Origin: DATGLG01 sp035294245
GTDB taxonomy: Bacteria; Pseudomonadota; Alphaproteobacteria; JACZXZ01
Length of the DNA: 64,000 bases
Reading direction: 5' to 3'
Assembly (NCBI GenBank): GCA_035294245.1
Contig: DATGLG010000057.1
Location: 62,001 to 126,000, forward strand
Every line of letters starts with the position of its first letter. Position 1 is the first letter of the stretch. Made by a program: the position numbers and the translations under genes. The notes beneath the pieces were generated by a model that worked only from the letters and a program-made list of their open reading frames with translations, was not told the DNA's origin and did no database searches. Below, piece by piece: positions 49,707 to 59,600 of this stretch.

Positions 49707-51164
49707 TCAGCTCCCTTTCATCACCTTGTCGCTCAGCCCCGCGGCCTTCTTGACGAAGGCCAGCGGCTCGTCGAAATCGAAATTCATATAGACCGCGTTG
49801 AGATGGGCGAAGGGCGGCGATTGGGCGAAGAGCTCGAAGGTCACCCGATGGCCGGCATAGTCGGAGTTGAGAAGGTCGCGCGCGAAGGCGAGCAGCTTGC
49901 GGCGATCCTCCGAGCCCCACGCCTCGTTCACGGAGTAATACTTGTCGAGCCAAGGCTTCGTCTCGGGATTGGCGAACATGGCGCTGTCGGGGGTCACGCA
50001 GATCTGGCCGCCGCAGAGCTCGCGCGCGAGATGCATCATAGCCGGGAGCTTCGAGCAGGCATGCACGCGGCCGGTGAAGAGGAGCGACTGGTTCGGCATC
50101 AGGAGGCCGGCGGGGCTCGGCTGCGCCGCGGCGATGGCCGCGGTGAGGTGCGCGTTGATGCCCTCGCGGTAGCAGACCAGCTCGGCGAGCTTCTCGCGCA
50201 CCGCCTGCTGCTTGTCGAGGCCGGTCTGGCGCACGTTGAAGAGCGCGGCGCCGATCATCATGTCGGCGATGTAGAGAATGCGCTGGACGAAGGGGAAAGC
50301 GCTGTAGCGATGCAGGGTGGCGCGGATGAAGCTGGCCGCCCGCGTGTGGCGGTAGAAGAGCACGTTCTCCCAGGGCACCAGCACGTTGTCGAACACGATG
50401 AGCGTGTCGACCTCGTCGAAGCGGTTGGCGATGGGGTAATCCGCGATCGGCGCACGGCCTGCAAAGCCGGTGCGGCAGATATGCTTCATGCCCGGCCAAC
50501 CCATGTCGGCGATGAAGCCGACGGCGTAATCGGACAGCTTGTCGTCGCCCCAATTGGCGATGGTCGGCTTCACGAAGGCCTGGTTGGCATAGGCCGCCGC
50601 CGTCTCGTATTTGGCGCCGCGGACAACGATGCCCTGGTCCGTCTCCTTGACCACGTGGAGCAGCATGTCCGGGTCCTGATCCTGGGGCCGCTTGGAGCGG
50701 TCGCCCTTGGGGTCGGTATTGGCGGAGACGTGGAAGGGATCGGCGCGGAGCGCCTTCAGGATATGATGCTCGACGTTCTTGCTGAACTGGGAGTCGATCT
50801 CGTCGAGAACGGCCTTGCCGTCATAGAGGGACCACAGCTCGCCGATCGTCTCGTCGCCCATGCGCACGACGACGCCGCCGACGTCCTTCATCTGCGCGTC
50901 CACGTAGCGCCGCTTGTCGTCCCAGTCCGCCTGGGTCTTTGGCAGCTTGAGCGCCCGGTTGCAGGGCTCGTTGCTCTGCTCGTCCACATAGGACATGAGC
51001 TCGCGATACTTCGCCTCGTGGGCCATGTCGTAAAAGCGCGCCCGGACATCGACGATCGGCTTGAAGGCCGGATGCGTGGTCACGTCCTTGACCCGCTCGC
51101 CGTTGATCCAGACGGCGCGGCCATCGCGCAGGGATTCGCGATATTCTTGCCCGGTGCGTAGCAT
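49707..51164 (-). CDS. 4-hydroxyphenylacetate 3-monooxygenase (HpaB)-type FADH2-dependent oxygenase
   Basis: Large oxygenase component of a two-component flavin monooxygenase, 485 residues. RTGQEYRESLRDGRAVWINGERVKDVTTHPAF is the HpaB N-terminus; FVKPTIANWGDDKLSDYAVGF and the helical C-terminal domain follow. HpaB relatives hydroxylate phenols or N-heterocycles, so the substrate cannot be fixed from homology. Ribosome site AAGGAGAGG. It heads the HpaB-HpaC-Rid-DUF1028 unit, divergent from the LysR gene across an A+T-rich region with an inverted repeat. Confidence 0.9.
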   Translation of the reverse strand: MLRTGQEYRESLRDGRAVWINGERVKDVTTHPAFKPIVDVRARFYDMAHEAKYRELMSYVDEQSNEPCNRALKLPKTQADWDDKRRYVDAQMKDVGGVVVRMGDETIGELWSLYDGKAVLDEIDSQFSKNVEHHILKALRADPFHVSANTDPKGDRSKRPQDQDPDMLLHVVKETDQGIVVRGAKYETAAAYANQAFVKPTIANWGDDKLSDYAVGFIADMGWPGMKHICRTGFAGRAPIADYPIANRFDEVDTLIVFDNVLVPWENVLFYRHTRAASFIRATLHRYSAFPFVQRILYIADMMIGAALFNVRQTGLDKQQAVREKLAELVCYREGINAHLTAAIAAAQPSPAGLLMPNQSLLFTGRVHACSKLPAMMHLARELCGGQICVTPDSAMFANPETKPWLDKYYSVNEAWGSEDRRKLLAFARDLLNSDYAGHRVTFELFAQSPPFAHLNAVYMNFDFDEPLAFVKKAAGLSDKVMKGS

Positions 51165-51212
51165 CGGCCTCTCCTTGAAGTCCAGTTTGGAACCATTTTG
51201 CTTTGCAAGTAG

Positions 51213-51232
51213 GAATTAGGAAAATATAATTC
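51213..51232. promoter_or_regulatory. Operator-like dyad GAATTA-N8-TAATTC
   Basis: Perfect 6-base arms with an 8-base spacer in the 91-base A+T-rich region between the divergent monooxygenase and LysR genes, a standard place for a LysR binding site. The T-N11-A core of such sites can be placed within it. Confidence 0.5.
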
Positions 51233-51255
51233 ATTGAAGGGAAGGATCGAAAAAA

Positions 51256-52164
51256 TTGATCCAGTACACGTTGAAGCAGCTTGCCTATTTCGCGGCCGCG
51301 GCGGAGCGCGGCAATGTGACCGAGGCGGCGCGCGTCCTCAACGTCTCCCAGCCCTCGATCTCAACCGCCATCGCCCATCTCGAGCAGGTGTTCGGAACCC
51401 AGCTCTTTCTGCGCCATCACGCCCGCGGCCTCTCACTGACGCCCGCCGGGCGGCGGCTCTTCGCCGAGTCGCGCGGGCTCCTCGCCCATGCCGAGGAGCT
51501 CGCAGCCGGCGGGCTGAGCGACGGCGAGCGCCTGCGTGGCGAGCTGCATCTCGGCTATTTCGTGACCTTCGCGCCCTACTACCTTCCGGGCCTTCTCCTG
51601 CAATTCGCCGAGCGGCATCCCGACGTGGTGGTGCGTCTCCATGAGGGCGACATCGAGAGCCTTCGCCGCGGCCTTGCGCTCGGGACCATCGAGCTCGCGC
51701 TCATCTACGATCTCGCGCTCGGCCAGGACCTCGCGCGGGAGCCCCTGGCGGCCCTCAAGCCCTATGCGCTCCTGCCGACCCAGCATCCCCTCGCCAAGCG
51801 CAAGCGCGTCGCTCTCCATGCGCTCGCCGCCGAGCCCTTCATCCTCCTCGACCTTCCCCATAGCCGCGAATATTTCCGCTCGATTTTCCTCGCCTATGGC
51901 ATCGACCCGCTGATCCGCTACGCAACGCCATCCATGGAGATGGTGCGCGGCCTCGTGGCGCGCGGACACGGCGTCGGCCTTCTCAATATCCGTCCGCGCG
52001 GCGACCGCGCCTATGATGGTGCGGCGATCGCCTGCCGGCCCCTCGCGGAGCCGGCGCCGCCGCTCCATATCGTGCTGGCGCGCTCCGCCCAGGCGCGACC
52101 CGCCCGCCCGGCGGAGGCGCTCATCGCCTGCGCGCGGGACTACTTCGCCAAGCTGAGGCCATAG
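51256..52164 (+). CDS. LysR family transcriptional regulator
   Basis: A 302-residue LysR regulator starting at TTG (51256) with a ribosome site GGGAAGGA. The helix-turn-helix reads FAAAAERGNVTEAARVLNVSQPSISTAIAHLE; the C-terminal periplasmic-binding-like domain senses an effector. It is divergent from the HpaB-type operon, which it most likely controls. Confidence 0.93.
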   Translation: MIQYTLKQLAYFAAAAERGNVTEAARVLNVSQPSISTAIAHLEQVFGTQLFLRHHARGLSLTPAGRRLFAESRGLLAHAEELAAGGLSDGERLRGELHLGYFVTFAPYYLPGLLLQFAERHPDVVVRLHEGDIESLRRGLALGTIELALIYDLALGQDLAREPLAALKPYALLPTQHPLAKRKRVALHALAAEPFILLDLPHSREYFRSIFLAYGIDPLIRYATPSMEMVRGLVARGHGVGLLNIRPRGDRAYDGAAIACRPLAEPAPPLHIVLARSAQARPARPAEALIACARDYFAKLRP

Positions 52165-52300
52165 CCACGCCGCACGCGACGGCATTGCGGAGGCCGGCCT
52201 CCCGAGCGACAATCCGCGCGACAGGCTGCGCCACGGGGGAATCGCGCCTGGAGGTTGCCTCACCTTCCCTCGATCTCGCCAATTTCCGGGGACGCCTGTC

Positions 52301-53479
52301 ATGACCAGCGCGACGACTTGCCCGACCGTCAATTGGACCTATCCGACCCAGGTGCGCTTCGGGCCCGGACGGCTCAAGGAGCTGCCGGAGGCCTGCAAGT
52401 CCGCGGGGATCGCGCGGCCGCTCATTGTAACCGACCCCGGGCTCGCCCGCCTGCCCATGATCGACCGGGTCCGCGAGCTCCTCGCCGCCGCCGGGCTCGA
52501 GGCGGCGCTCTTCTCCGATCTTCGACCCAATCCCGTCTATCGCAACGTGGAGGACGGGATGCGCGCCTTCCGCGCGGGCGGGCATGACGGCGTTGTCGCC
52601 ATCGGCGGCGGCAGCGGGCTCGACACGGGCAAGGCGATCGCGTTCCAAGTCGGCCAGAGACGGCCGATCTGGGATTTCGAGGATATCGGCGATTGGTGGA
52701 CGCGCGCCGATCCCGACAGCATCGCCCCCGTGGTGGCGATTCCCACCACCGCGGGCACCGGCTCCGAGGTCGGGCGCGCCGCCGTCATCACCAATGAGGA
52801 GACCCATCGGAAATACATCATCTTCCATCCGCGCATGATGCCGCGGGTGGTCATCTCCGATCCCGAGCTCTCGACGGGGTTGCCGCCGCGCATCACGGCG
52901 GCTACGGGCATGGACGCGCTTGCGCATAATCTCGAGGCCTATTGCGCCCCGAGCTATCACCCCATCGCCGAGGGCGTTGCGCTCGAAGGCATCCGGCTCA
53001 TCAAGGAATGGCTGCCCGTCGCCTATCGCGACGGGAAGAACCTCGTTGCGCGCGGCAATATGCTGGCCGCGGCGAGCATGGGTGCTGCGGCCTTCCAAAA
53101 GGGCCTCGGCGCCATTCACGCCATGAGCCATCCCGTAGGCGCCCTTTACGACGCCCATCACGGCCTCACCAACGCCGTCGTCATGCCCTATGTGCTGGCG
53201 CGCAACCGCCCGGCGATCGAGGAGAAGACCGCCCGCATCGCGCGCTATCTCGGCCTCGTCCAGGGCTCCTTCATTGCCCTGCTCGACTGGGTGATGGAGC
53301 TGCGCCGCGAGCTCGGCATTCCCCACACCCTCGCCGAGCTCGGCGTCGAGGAGGCGCGCATTCCCGAGCTCGCGCGCATGGCCGCCGAGGATCCGAACAA
53401 TGGCGGCAATCCGGTGCCGCTCACGGCGGCGGATTACGAACCGCTTTTCCTCAACGCCATCCGCGGACGGCTGAGCTGA
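52301..53479 (+). CDS. Iron-type (group III) alcohol dehydrogenase
   Basis: NAD(P)-dependent dehydrogenase, 392 residues. VVAIGGGSGLDTGKAIAF is the nucleotide-binding GGGS motif and the metal ligands lie in TGMDALAHNLEAY and GAIHAMSHPVGALYDAHHGLTNAV (Asp and three His). Members oxidise short alcohols, hydroxy acids or hydroxyaldehydes. It follows the LysR gene on the same strand by 136 bases and precedes benE by 10 bases, so it could use an intermediate of the local catabolic pathway. Confidence 0.92.
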   Translation: MTSATTCPTVNWTYPTQVRFGPGRLKELPEACKSAGIARPLIVTDPGLARLPMIDRVRELLAAAGLEAALFSDLRPNPVYRNVEDGMRAFRAGGHDGVVAIGGGSGLDTGKAIAFQVGQRRPIWDFEDIGDWWTRADPDSIAPVVAIPTTAGTGSEVGRAAVITNEETHRKYIIFHPRMMPRVVISDPELSTGLPPRITAATGMDALAHNLEAYCAPSYHPIAEGVALEGIRLIKEWLPVAYRDGKNLVARGNMLAAASMGAAAFQKGLGAIHAMSHPVGALYDAHHGLTNAVVMPYVLARNRPAIEEKTARIARYLGLVQGSFIALLDWVMELRRELGIPHTLAELGVEEARIPELARMAAEDPNNGGNPVPLTAADYEPLFLNAIRGRLS

Positions 53480-53489
53480 ACGGCGCGGC

Positions 53490-54716
53490 ATGATCTTCGA
53501 GCGCGCCGACCAGCCGCTTCCCCGCTGGCGCGACATCTTCGGTCATTACGACCGCCACATGGCCTCCAACGCCGTCGTGGCCTGGCTCTTCGCCACCACC
53601 GGGCCCCTCGTCATCCTCTTCGCCGTCGCCACGCAGGGCGGCTTGTCGCGGGAGGACATCTCGTCGTGGATCTTCGGCGCCTATGCGCTGGGCGGCGTCT
53701 TCTCGATCGCGATGAGCGCCCTCTACCGGCAGCCCATCGGCATGGCCTGGACCATCCCGGGCGCGGTCCTGGTCGGGCCGACCCTCGGGCATCTCCCCTT
53801 CGCGGAGGTGATCGGCGCCTATCTCGTCTGCGGCGTGGTGATGCTCGTCCTTGGCGTAACGGGACTCGTGCGCAAGGTGATGGCGCTCATCCCCATGCCG
53901 ATCGTGATGGCGATGGTGAGCGGCGTCTTCCTGCCTTTCGGCTTGAAGATCGTGAGCGGCTTCGTCGATGATTTCTGGATCGCCTTCGCCGTCGTCGCGG
54001 CCTTCTTCGTCTCCGGCGCCGTCCCGGCCATCGGGCGCATCCTCCCGCCGGTGCTGGCCGCCCTCGTCGTCGGCGTTATTGCCGTCGTGGCGATGGGCCA
54101 CGTCAAGCTAAGCGAGCCGCTCCACCTCGTCGTCGCCCACCCCAAGCTCTACGCGCCGCGCTTCTCCCTCGAGGCGCAGCTCGAGCTGGTGCTGCCGCTC
54201 ATCGTCGCGGTCATGGGCATCCAGAATTCCCAGGGCTTCGCCATCCTTTCCGCCGCCGATTACAAGCCGCCGATGAATGCGCTCACGATCGTCTGCGGCG
54301 CCGGCACGATCCTCATGGGCCTGCTCGGCTCGGTGCCGACCTGCGTCACCGGCCCGTCCAACGCGATCATGTGCGCGAGCGGCGCCAAGGATCAGCGCTA
54401 TGTCGCCGGCATCGTCTATGGCGCCTTGATGCTGGCCTTCGGTGTCTTCGCGCCCCTCGCCACTCAGATCGGCCTTGCCCTTCCCACCGCCTTCATCGGC
54501 GTGCTCGGCGGGCTCGCCATGGCGCGCGTGCTGCAAAGCTCGCTTGTCGCCTCGTTCGGCGGCGATCTCACGCTTGGCGCGATGGCGACCTTCATCGTCA
54601 CGCTCTCAAACGTCACCATCTTCAATATCGGCTCCGCCTTCTGGGGCCTCGTCTTCGGCGTAATGACGAGCTGGCTGCTTGAGCGCGACGCCCTACGCAA
54701 GGTTTGGCATGGCTGA
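53490..54716 (+). CDS. BenE family (benzoate/H+ symporter-like) transporter
   Basis: Integral membrane carrier of the benzoate:proton symporter family, 408 residues and about 12 helices. GIFSIAMSALYRQPIGMAWTIPGAVL-like segment and the conserved MPIVMAMVSGVFLPFG helix identify it. It should import benzoate or a related aromatic acid. Lies 10 bases after the alcohol dehydrogenase stop and is followed after three bases by a marC-type gene. Confidence 0.9.
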   Translation: MIFERADQPLPRWRDIFGHYDRHMASNAVVAWLFATTGPLVILFAVATQGGLSREDISSWIFGAYALGGVFSIAMSALYRQPIGMAWTIPGAVLVGPTLGHLPFAEVIGAYLVCGVVMLVLGVTGLVRKVMALIPMPIVMAMVSGVFLPFGLKIVSGFVDDFWIAFAVVAAFFVSGAVPAIGRILPPVLAALVVGVIAVVAMGHVKLSEPLHLVVAHPKLYAPRFSLEAQLELVLPLIVAVMGIQNSQGFAILSAADYKPPMNALTIVCGAGTILMGLLGSVPTCVTGPSNAIMCASGAKDQRYVAGIVYGALMLAFGVFAPLATQIGLALPTAFIGVLGGLAMARVLQSSLVASFGGDLTLGAMATFIVTLSNVTIFNIGSAFWGLVFGVMTSWLLERDALRKVWHG

Positions 54717-54719
54717 GTC

Positions 54720-55352
54720 ATGCGATACCTCCTCATTCACGCCAGTATCACCCTTTTCGTCATCATCGACCCCGTCGGGGTGGCGCCACTCTTCGCAGCG
54801 CTGACCGAAGGCCGCAGCGCCGAGGAGCGCCGGCGCGCGGCGTGGATCGGCGTCCTCGTCGCGGCGCTCGTGCTCTATGTCTTCGCGCTCGTCGGCCGCG
54901 CGTTTCTTTCGGCCCTTGGCGTGAGCATCGCCGCCTTCCGCGTTGCCGGGGGCGTCCTGCTTTTCCTCGTCGCGATCGACATGGTCTTCGCCCGCCAATC
55001 GGGCCTGCGCTCGACGACGCGGACGGAGGATGACGAGGCGCATCATCGCGCCGACATTTCCGTCTTCCCGCTCGCGATCCCACTCATCGCCGGCCCGGGT
55101 GCGATCGCCTCGGTCATGCTGCTGATGGGCGAGGCGGGGTCGTGGAGCGGGCGCGGCATTATCCTTGCCGTGCTCACGATCGTGCTCGCGCTGACCTATC
55201 TGCTCCTTCGCATGGCGCCCCGTCTTGTTCGCCTGCTGGGCGTGACCGGCACCAATGTGGTGGGCCGCGTGCTCGGGATCATCCTCGCGGCCATCGCCGC
55301 GCAATTCATCATCGACGGGATCCGCGAGGTGCTGGGCGGCATCCACGCTTAA
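54720..55352 (+). CDS. MarC family membrane protein
   Basis: A 210-residue, six-helix protein of the MarC/UPF0056 family with the hallmark IDPVGVAPLFAALTEGRSAEERR near the N-terminus. Its function is unknown despite its name. It starts three bases after the benE stop and is probably on the same transcript. Its last four bases overlap the convergent di-heme gene stop. Confidence 0.9.
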   Translation: MRYLLIHASITLFVIIDPVGVAPLFAALTEGRSAEERRRAAWIGVLVAALVLYVFALVGRAFLSALGVSIAAFRVAGGVLLFLVAIDMVFARQSGLRSTTRTEDDEAHHRADISVFPLAIPLIAGPGAIASVMLLMGEAGSWSGRGIILAVLTIVLALTYLLLRMAPRLVRLLGVTGTNVVGRVLGIILAAIAAQFIIDGIREVLGGIHA

Positions 55353-56692
55353 AGCGAGTAAAGGAAGGCGAGCAGCGCCGCGCGATCGTCCGCATCCATG
55401 TTGCGGAATGCCTCTTTCGCCCGTTCGCCCTCGCCGCCATGCCAGAGAATGGCCTCGGCGGCATTCCGGGCGCGGCCGTCATGGAGCAGGGTGGTGTGGC
55501 CGTTGACCACCTCGACGAGGCCGAGCCCCCAAAGCGGCGCCGTGCGCCATGAGCGCCCGCCAGCGGCGAATTCGGGGCGGCCGTCGGCTAGCCCCTCGCC
55601 CAGGTCATGCAACAGCAGATCCGTATAGGGGTGAATGATCTTATGCGCGAGTGCCGTGTCCTCGCTGTCGCCTGTCTCGAGGCTCGGCCGATGGCACGCA
55701 GCGCAGCCCGCCTCGGTGAACAGGGCCGCCCCCCGAGCGATGCGCGGATCAGTCGGGCTTCGCTGCGCCGGCGGCGCCAGATGGGCGAGATAGAAGGTCA
55801 CTGCATCGAGGAAATCGTCGCCGATCTTGGGGTGGCGCGCCGCCACGGCAGCGGCGCGGCAGGCCGCCTCGACCGGGGTGCAGTCGTTCTCGGGGTAAAG
55901 CGGATTGGTGATGCCGATGTCGCGATTGAAGGCCTGGGCGTTCTGCTGCCGCAGATGGGGTTGCCCGGCCTTCCAGCCGAAGCGCCCGACCCGCAGCGCC
56001 TGCGCGGCGATGTTCCAGACGCGGTTGGGCCGCCCCGCGACCTTGCCCTCCCGTTTCTCCTCCGCGGCGATTGCCTCGATTTCCTGCGCCGGCACCGCGT
56101 CGAGAAGACCCGTGCCGATCAGCGCGGGCGCCACGCGGACCGAGACGAGCGTGTTGTCTCCCAGAGGACCAAAGGCCAGTGACTCGAAGCGGTAATGAGG
56201 CTCGCGCAGGCTATAGGGCGTGCCGTCGCCATAGCGCCCCGGCCGCTCGGTATAGCTCACCCGCGCGTTGCCCTCGATGGGCACGCCGGCGACAGCGTTG
56301 CGGTCGAGCTGCTCGCCGTAGAGGGGATGGGGCAGCGGCCCGCCATGCGCGTCGGAACCCGGAGCGCTGAGGCGGACGACCATCGAGATCATGGGGAACT
56401 CCGGACGCTGCGGCGGCTGGCCGCGCCCTGCGCGGGTATGGCAGCCATCGCAGGAGAGGCGGTCGAAGAGCGGACCGAGGCCGTCGAGCCCGGGATGCGG
56501 GCCGGGCGCCGCGGCCCAGTCGGTCTCGAAGAGCTGCCGCCCCAGGCGATAACGCTCGATGAGCGCGCCGCTCAGCTTGGGGAGGGGTTGGCGGAACGCA
56601 TCGATCGCGTCGTCCGCCGCTTGGAGCGGACTCGCGAAGAGCGCCGGGAGGAGAAGGGTGGCGGCAGCGGCGGCGAGAAGGCGCGCGGTCAA
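55349..56692 (-). CDS. Di-heme c-type oxidoreductase (DHOR/cytochrome-c-peroxidase-like)
   Basis: Periplasmic protein, 447 residues, with a signal peptide (about 1-25) and two haem-binding motifs, CDGCH (near residue 80) and CAACH (near 335), the arrangement of di-heme oxidoreductases (PF06537) that act in electron transfer or peroxide reduction. The start is TTG (56692), which overlaps the putA stop as TTGA with GAGGAGGA just before it, so its translation is coupled to putA. A role in electron transfer linked to proline oxidation is conceivable but unproven. Confidence 0.88.
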   Translation of the reverse strand: MTARLLAAAAATLLLPALFASPLQAADDAIDAFRQPLPKLSGALIERYRLGRQLFETDWAAAPGPHPGLDGLGPLFDRLSCDGCHTRAGRGQPPQRPEFPMISMVVRLSAPGSDAHGGPLPHPLYGEQLDRNAVAGVPIEGNARVSYTERPGRYGDGTPYSLREPHYRFESLAFGPLGDNTLVSVRVAPALIGTGLLDAVPAQEIEAIAAEEKREGKVAGRPNRVWNIAAQALRVGRFGWKAGQPHLRQQNAQAFNRDIGITNPLYPENDCTPVEAACRAAAVAARHPKIGDDFLDAVTFYLAHLAPPAQRSPTDPRIARGAALFTEAGCAACHRPSLETGDSEDTALAHKIIHPYTDLLLHDLGEGLADGRPEFAAGGRSWRTAPLWGLGLVEVVNGHTTLLHDGRARNAAEAILWHGGEGERAKEAFRNMDADDRAALLAFLYSL

Positions 56693-59600
56693 TCCTCCTC
56701 TTGCAGCGACATGAGCGCGGTGTTGCCGCCCTGCGCCGTCGTATTGACCGAGAGCGTGCGCTCCACGGCGAAGCGATGGAGATAATGGGGACCGCCCGCC
56801 TTGGGACCGGTGCCCGAGAGTCCCTCGCCGCCGAAGGGCTGAACCCCGACCACGGCGCCGATCATATTGCGATTGACGTAAGCATTGCCCACTCGGGCAC
56901 GCCGCGCGATATGGGCGATCGTGCTGTCGACCCGGCTGTGGACGCCGAGGGTAAGGCCATACCCCGTGCCGTTCACCGCATCGATCACCGCATCGAGGCG
57001 ATCGCCGCGATAGCGCACGACGTGGAGAATGGGACCGAAGACCTCGCGCTCGAGCCTGGCGATGCGGTCGATCTCAAAGGCCGCGGGAGCGACGAAGGTG
57101 CCGTGGGCGCAGTCCGCGCCGAGGCTGGTCCGATAGATCAGCCGACCCTCGCGCGTCATGCGCTCGGCATGGGCCTCGAGCATCGCCTTGGCATCCTGGT
57201 CGATGACGGGGCCGACATCCGTTGTCAGCAGGCCGGGGTCGCCGATTCTGAGCTCGGCCATGGCTCCGGCCAGCATATCGAGAAGCTTGTCCGCGATCTC
57301 CTCCTGCACGAAGAGGACGCGCAGCGCCGAGCAGCGCTGGCCTGCGCTCTGGAAGGAGGAGGCCAGCACGTCCTGCACCACCTGCTCGGGCAGGGCCGAG
57401 CTGTCGACGATCATGGCGTTCTGGCCGCCGGTCTCGGCGATGAGGGGGATGATCGGCCCCGGCCGCGCCGCAAGCGCCCGCCCGATCGCGCGGGCCGTCT
57501 CGGTCGAGCCGGTGAAGACGACACCGGCGACGCGCGGATCGGCGACGAGCTTGGCGCCGATCGTCTCGCCGGGCCCCGGCAGGAGCTGCAGGGCGTCGGC
57601 GGGGATTCCCGCCTCGTGAAAAAGCCGCACGGCATGGGCTGCGATGAGCGGCGTCTGCTCCGCCGGCTTGGCGATCGCCGCATTGCCGGCGGCCAGGGCT
57701 GCGGCGATCTGGCCGGTGAAGATGGCGAGCGGGAAGTTCCATGGGCTGATGCAGACCACGACGCCGCGGCCGTGCAGCGAGAGCTCGTTGCGCTCGCCCG
57801 TGGGCCCCGGCAGGTGCAGAGCCGCTCCGAAATCGAGGCGCGCGCGATGGGCGTAGTAGCGGCAGAAATCGGCGGCCTCGCGGACCTCCGCAATGCCATC
57901 GGCGAGAGTCTTCCCCCCTTCGCGCGTGCAGAGGGCCATGAGCGGCGCCATGTCGCGCTCGAGGAGATCGGCCATGCGCTCGAGCCGCTTGGCCCGCTCT
58001 GCGGCCGGTGTCTCGTCCCAGAGCGGAAAGGTGCTGTGGGCGCGCTCGAGGGCGTCGCCGAGATCGGCCTCGCCTGCGTCGCTCACCTCGCCGATGCGGC
58101 GGCGCCGATCGGTTGGGTCATAGGCAGGCTTTGCCGAGGCCGCGCGCTCGACGCCGCCGATGATCGGGCCGCTGCGCCAGCCGCGATTGGCCGCCCGCTC
58201 CATCTCGCGGGCCAGCGGCTCGAGGGCGGTCACGTCGGAGAGATCGATGCCCTTGGCGTTGAGCCGCTCGGGCAGGTAGATGTCGCGCGGCAGGGCGATG
58301 CGGGGATGGGGCTTCCGCGGCAGCTTGCGCATGCGGGCGATGGGATCGGCGATGATGTCGGCGATGGGCGCGCGCTCGTCGACGATGCGGTTGACGAAGG
58401 AGGTGTTGGCGCCATTCTCGAGCAGGCGGCGCACGAGATAGGGCAGAAGATCCTCGTGGCTGCCGACGGGCGCATAGATGCGGCAAGGGATATTGAGCCG
58501 ATCCTTGCCCACCACCTGCTCGTAAAGCGCCTCGCCCATGCCGTGGAGGCGCTGGAACTCGAACTCCCGGTTGTTGCCGGCGAATTCGAGAATGGCCGAG
58601 AGGGTATGGGCGTTGTGGGTGGCGAATTGCGGATAGAAGGCGTCGCGGCCATGGAGGAGCCGGCGGGCGCAAGCGAGATAAGAGATATCCGTCGCCGCCT
58701 TGCGGGTGAATACCGGATAGCCGTCGAGCCCCCGCTCCTGGGCGCGCTTGATCTCGCTGTCCCAATAAGCGCCCTTGACGAGGCGCACCATGAGCCGCCG
58801 CTTGTCGCGGCGCGCAAGCTCGGCGAGCCAGTCGATCACGGCGGTGGCGCGCTTCTGATAGGCCTGCACGGCGAGGCCCAAGCCATCCCAGCCGGCAAGC
58901 GAGGGATCGCGCGAGATCTCGGCGAAGACCTCGAGGGAGAGCTCGAGGCGATCGGCCTCCTCCGCATCGACGGTGACGCCGATATTGACCTCCTTCGCGT
59001 GGCGGGCGAGAGCGGCGAGTCGCGGCGTCAGCTCCTTGAGGACGCGGGCGCGCTGCGCGAACTCGTAGCGTGGATGGAGGGCCGAGAGCTTGATCGAGAT
59101 CCCTGGTGCCGCGATCGGGCCGCGGCCCGCCGCCGCCTTGCCTAGGGCCGAGATGGCCTTGTCATAGGCCTCGAGGTAACGCTCGGCGTCCTTGGCCGTA
59201 CGCGCCGCCTCGCCGAGCATGTCATAGGAATGGCGATAGCCGAGGGGCTCCTCGGCCCTGGCCCGCTCCAGGGCCTCCTCGATGGTGCGGCCCATGACGA
59301 ACTGGCGGCCCATGATGCGCATCGCCTGCATCATCGCCTGGCGGATCACCGGCTCGCCGCTGCGCGCCACCAGGCGCCCGAGGAGCGAGCTCAGATCCTT
59401 CTCCTTGAACTCGCCGAGCTTGACGACGCGCCCCGTCAGCATCAGCGCCCAGGTGGAAGCGTTGACGAAGAGGGAGTCGCTCTTGCCGAGATGCTTCTCC
59501 CAGTCCGCGAGGCGCAGCTTGTCGCGGATGAGAAGATCGGCCGTCTCCGCATCGGGGATGCGCAGCAGCGCTTCCGCGAGGCACATAAGGACGACGCCCT

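Noticed and set aside
49099..50553. Long minus-strand frame continuous with the catabolic Rid gene
   Set aside because: Upstream of 49098 the translation is Arg/Ala-rich and lies over the reductase and oxygenase genes; only the 3' part is the Rid protein.
56701..59145. Open frame of about 814 codons on the plus strand opposite putA
   Set aside because: Antisense shadow of PutA; no motif, no ribosome site.
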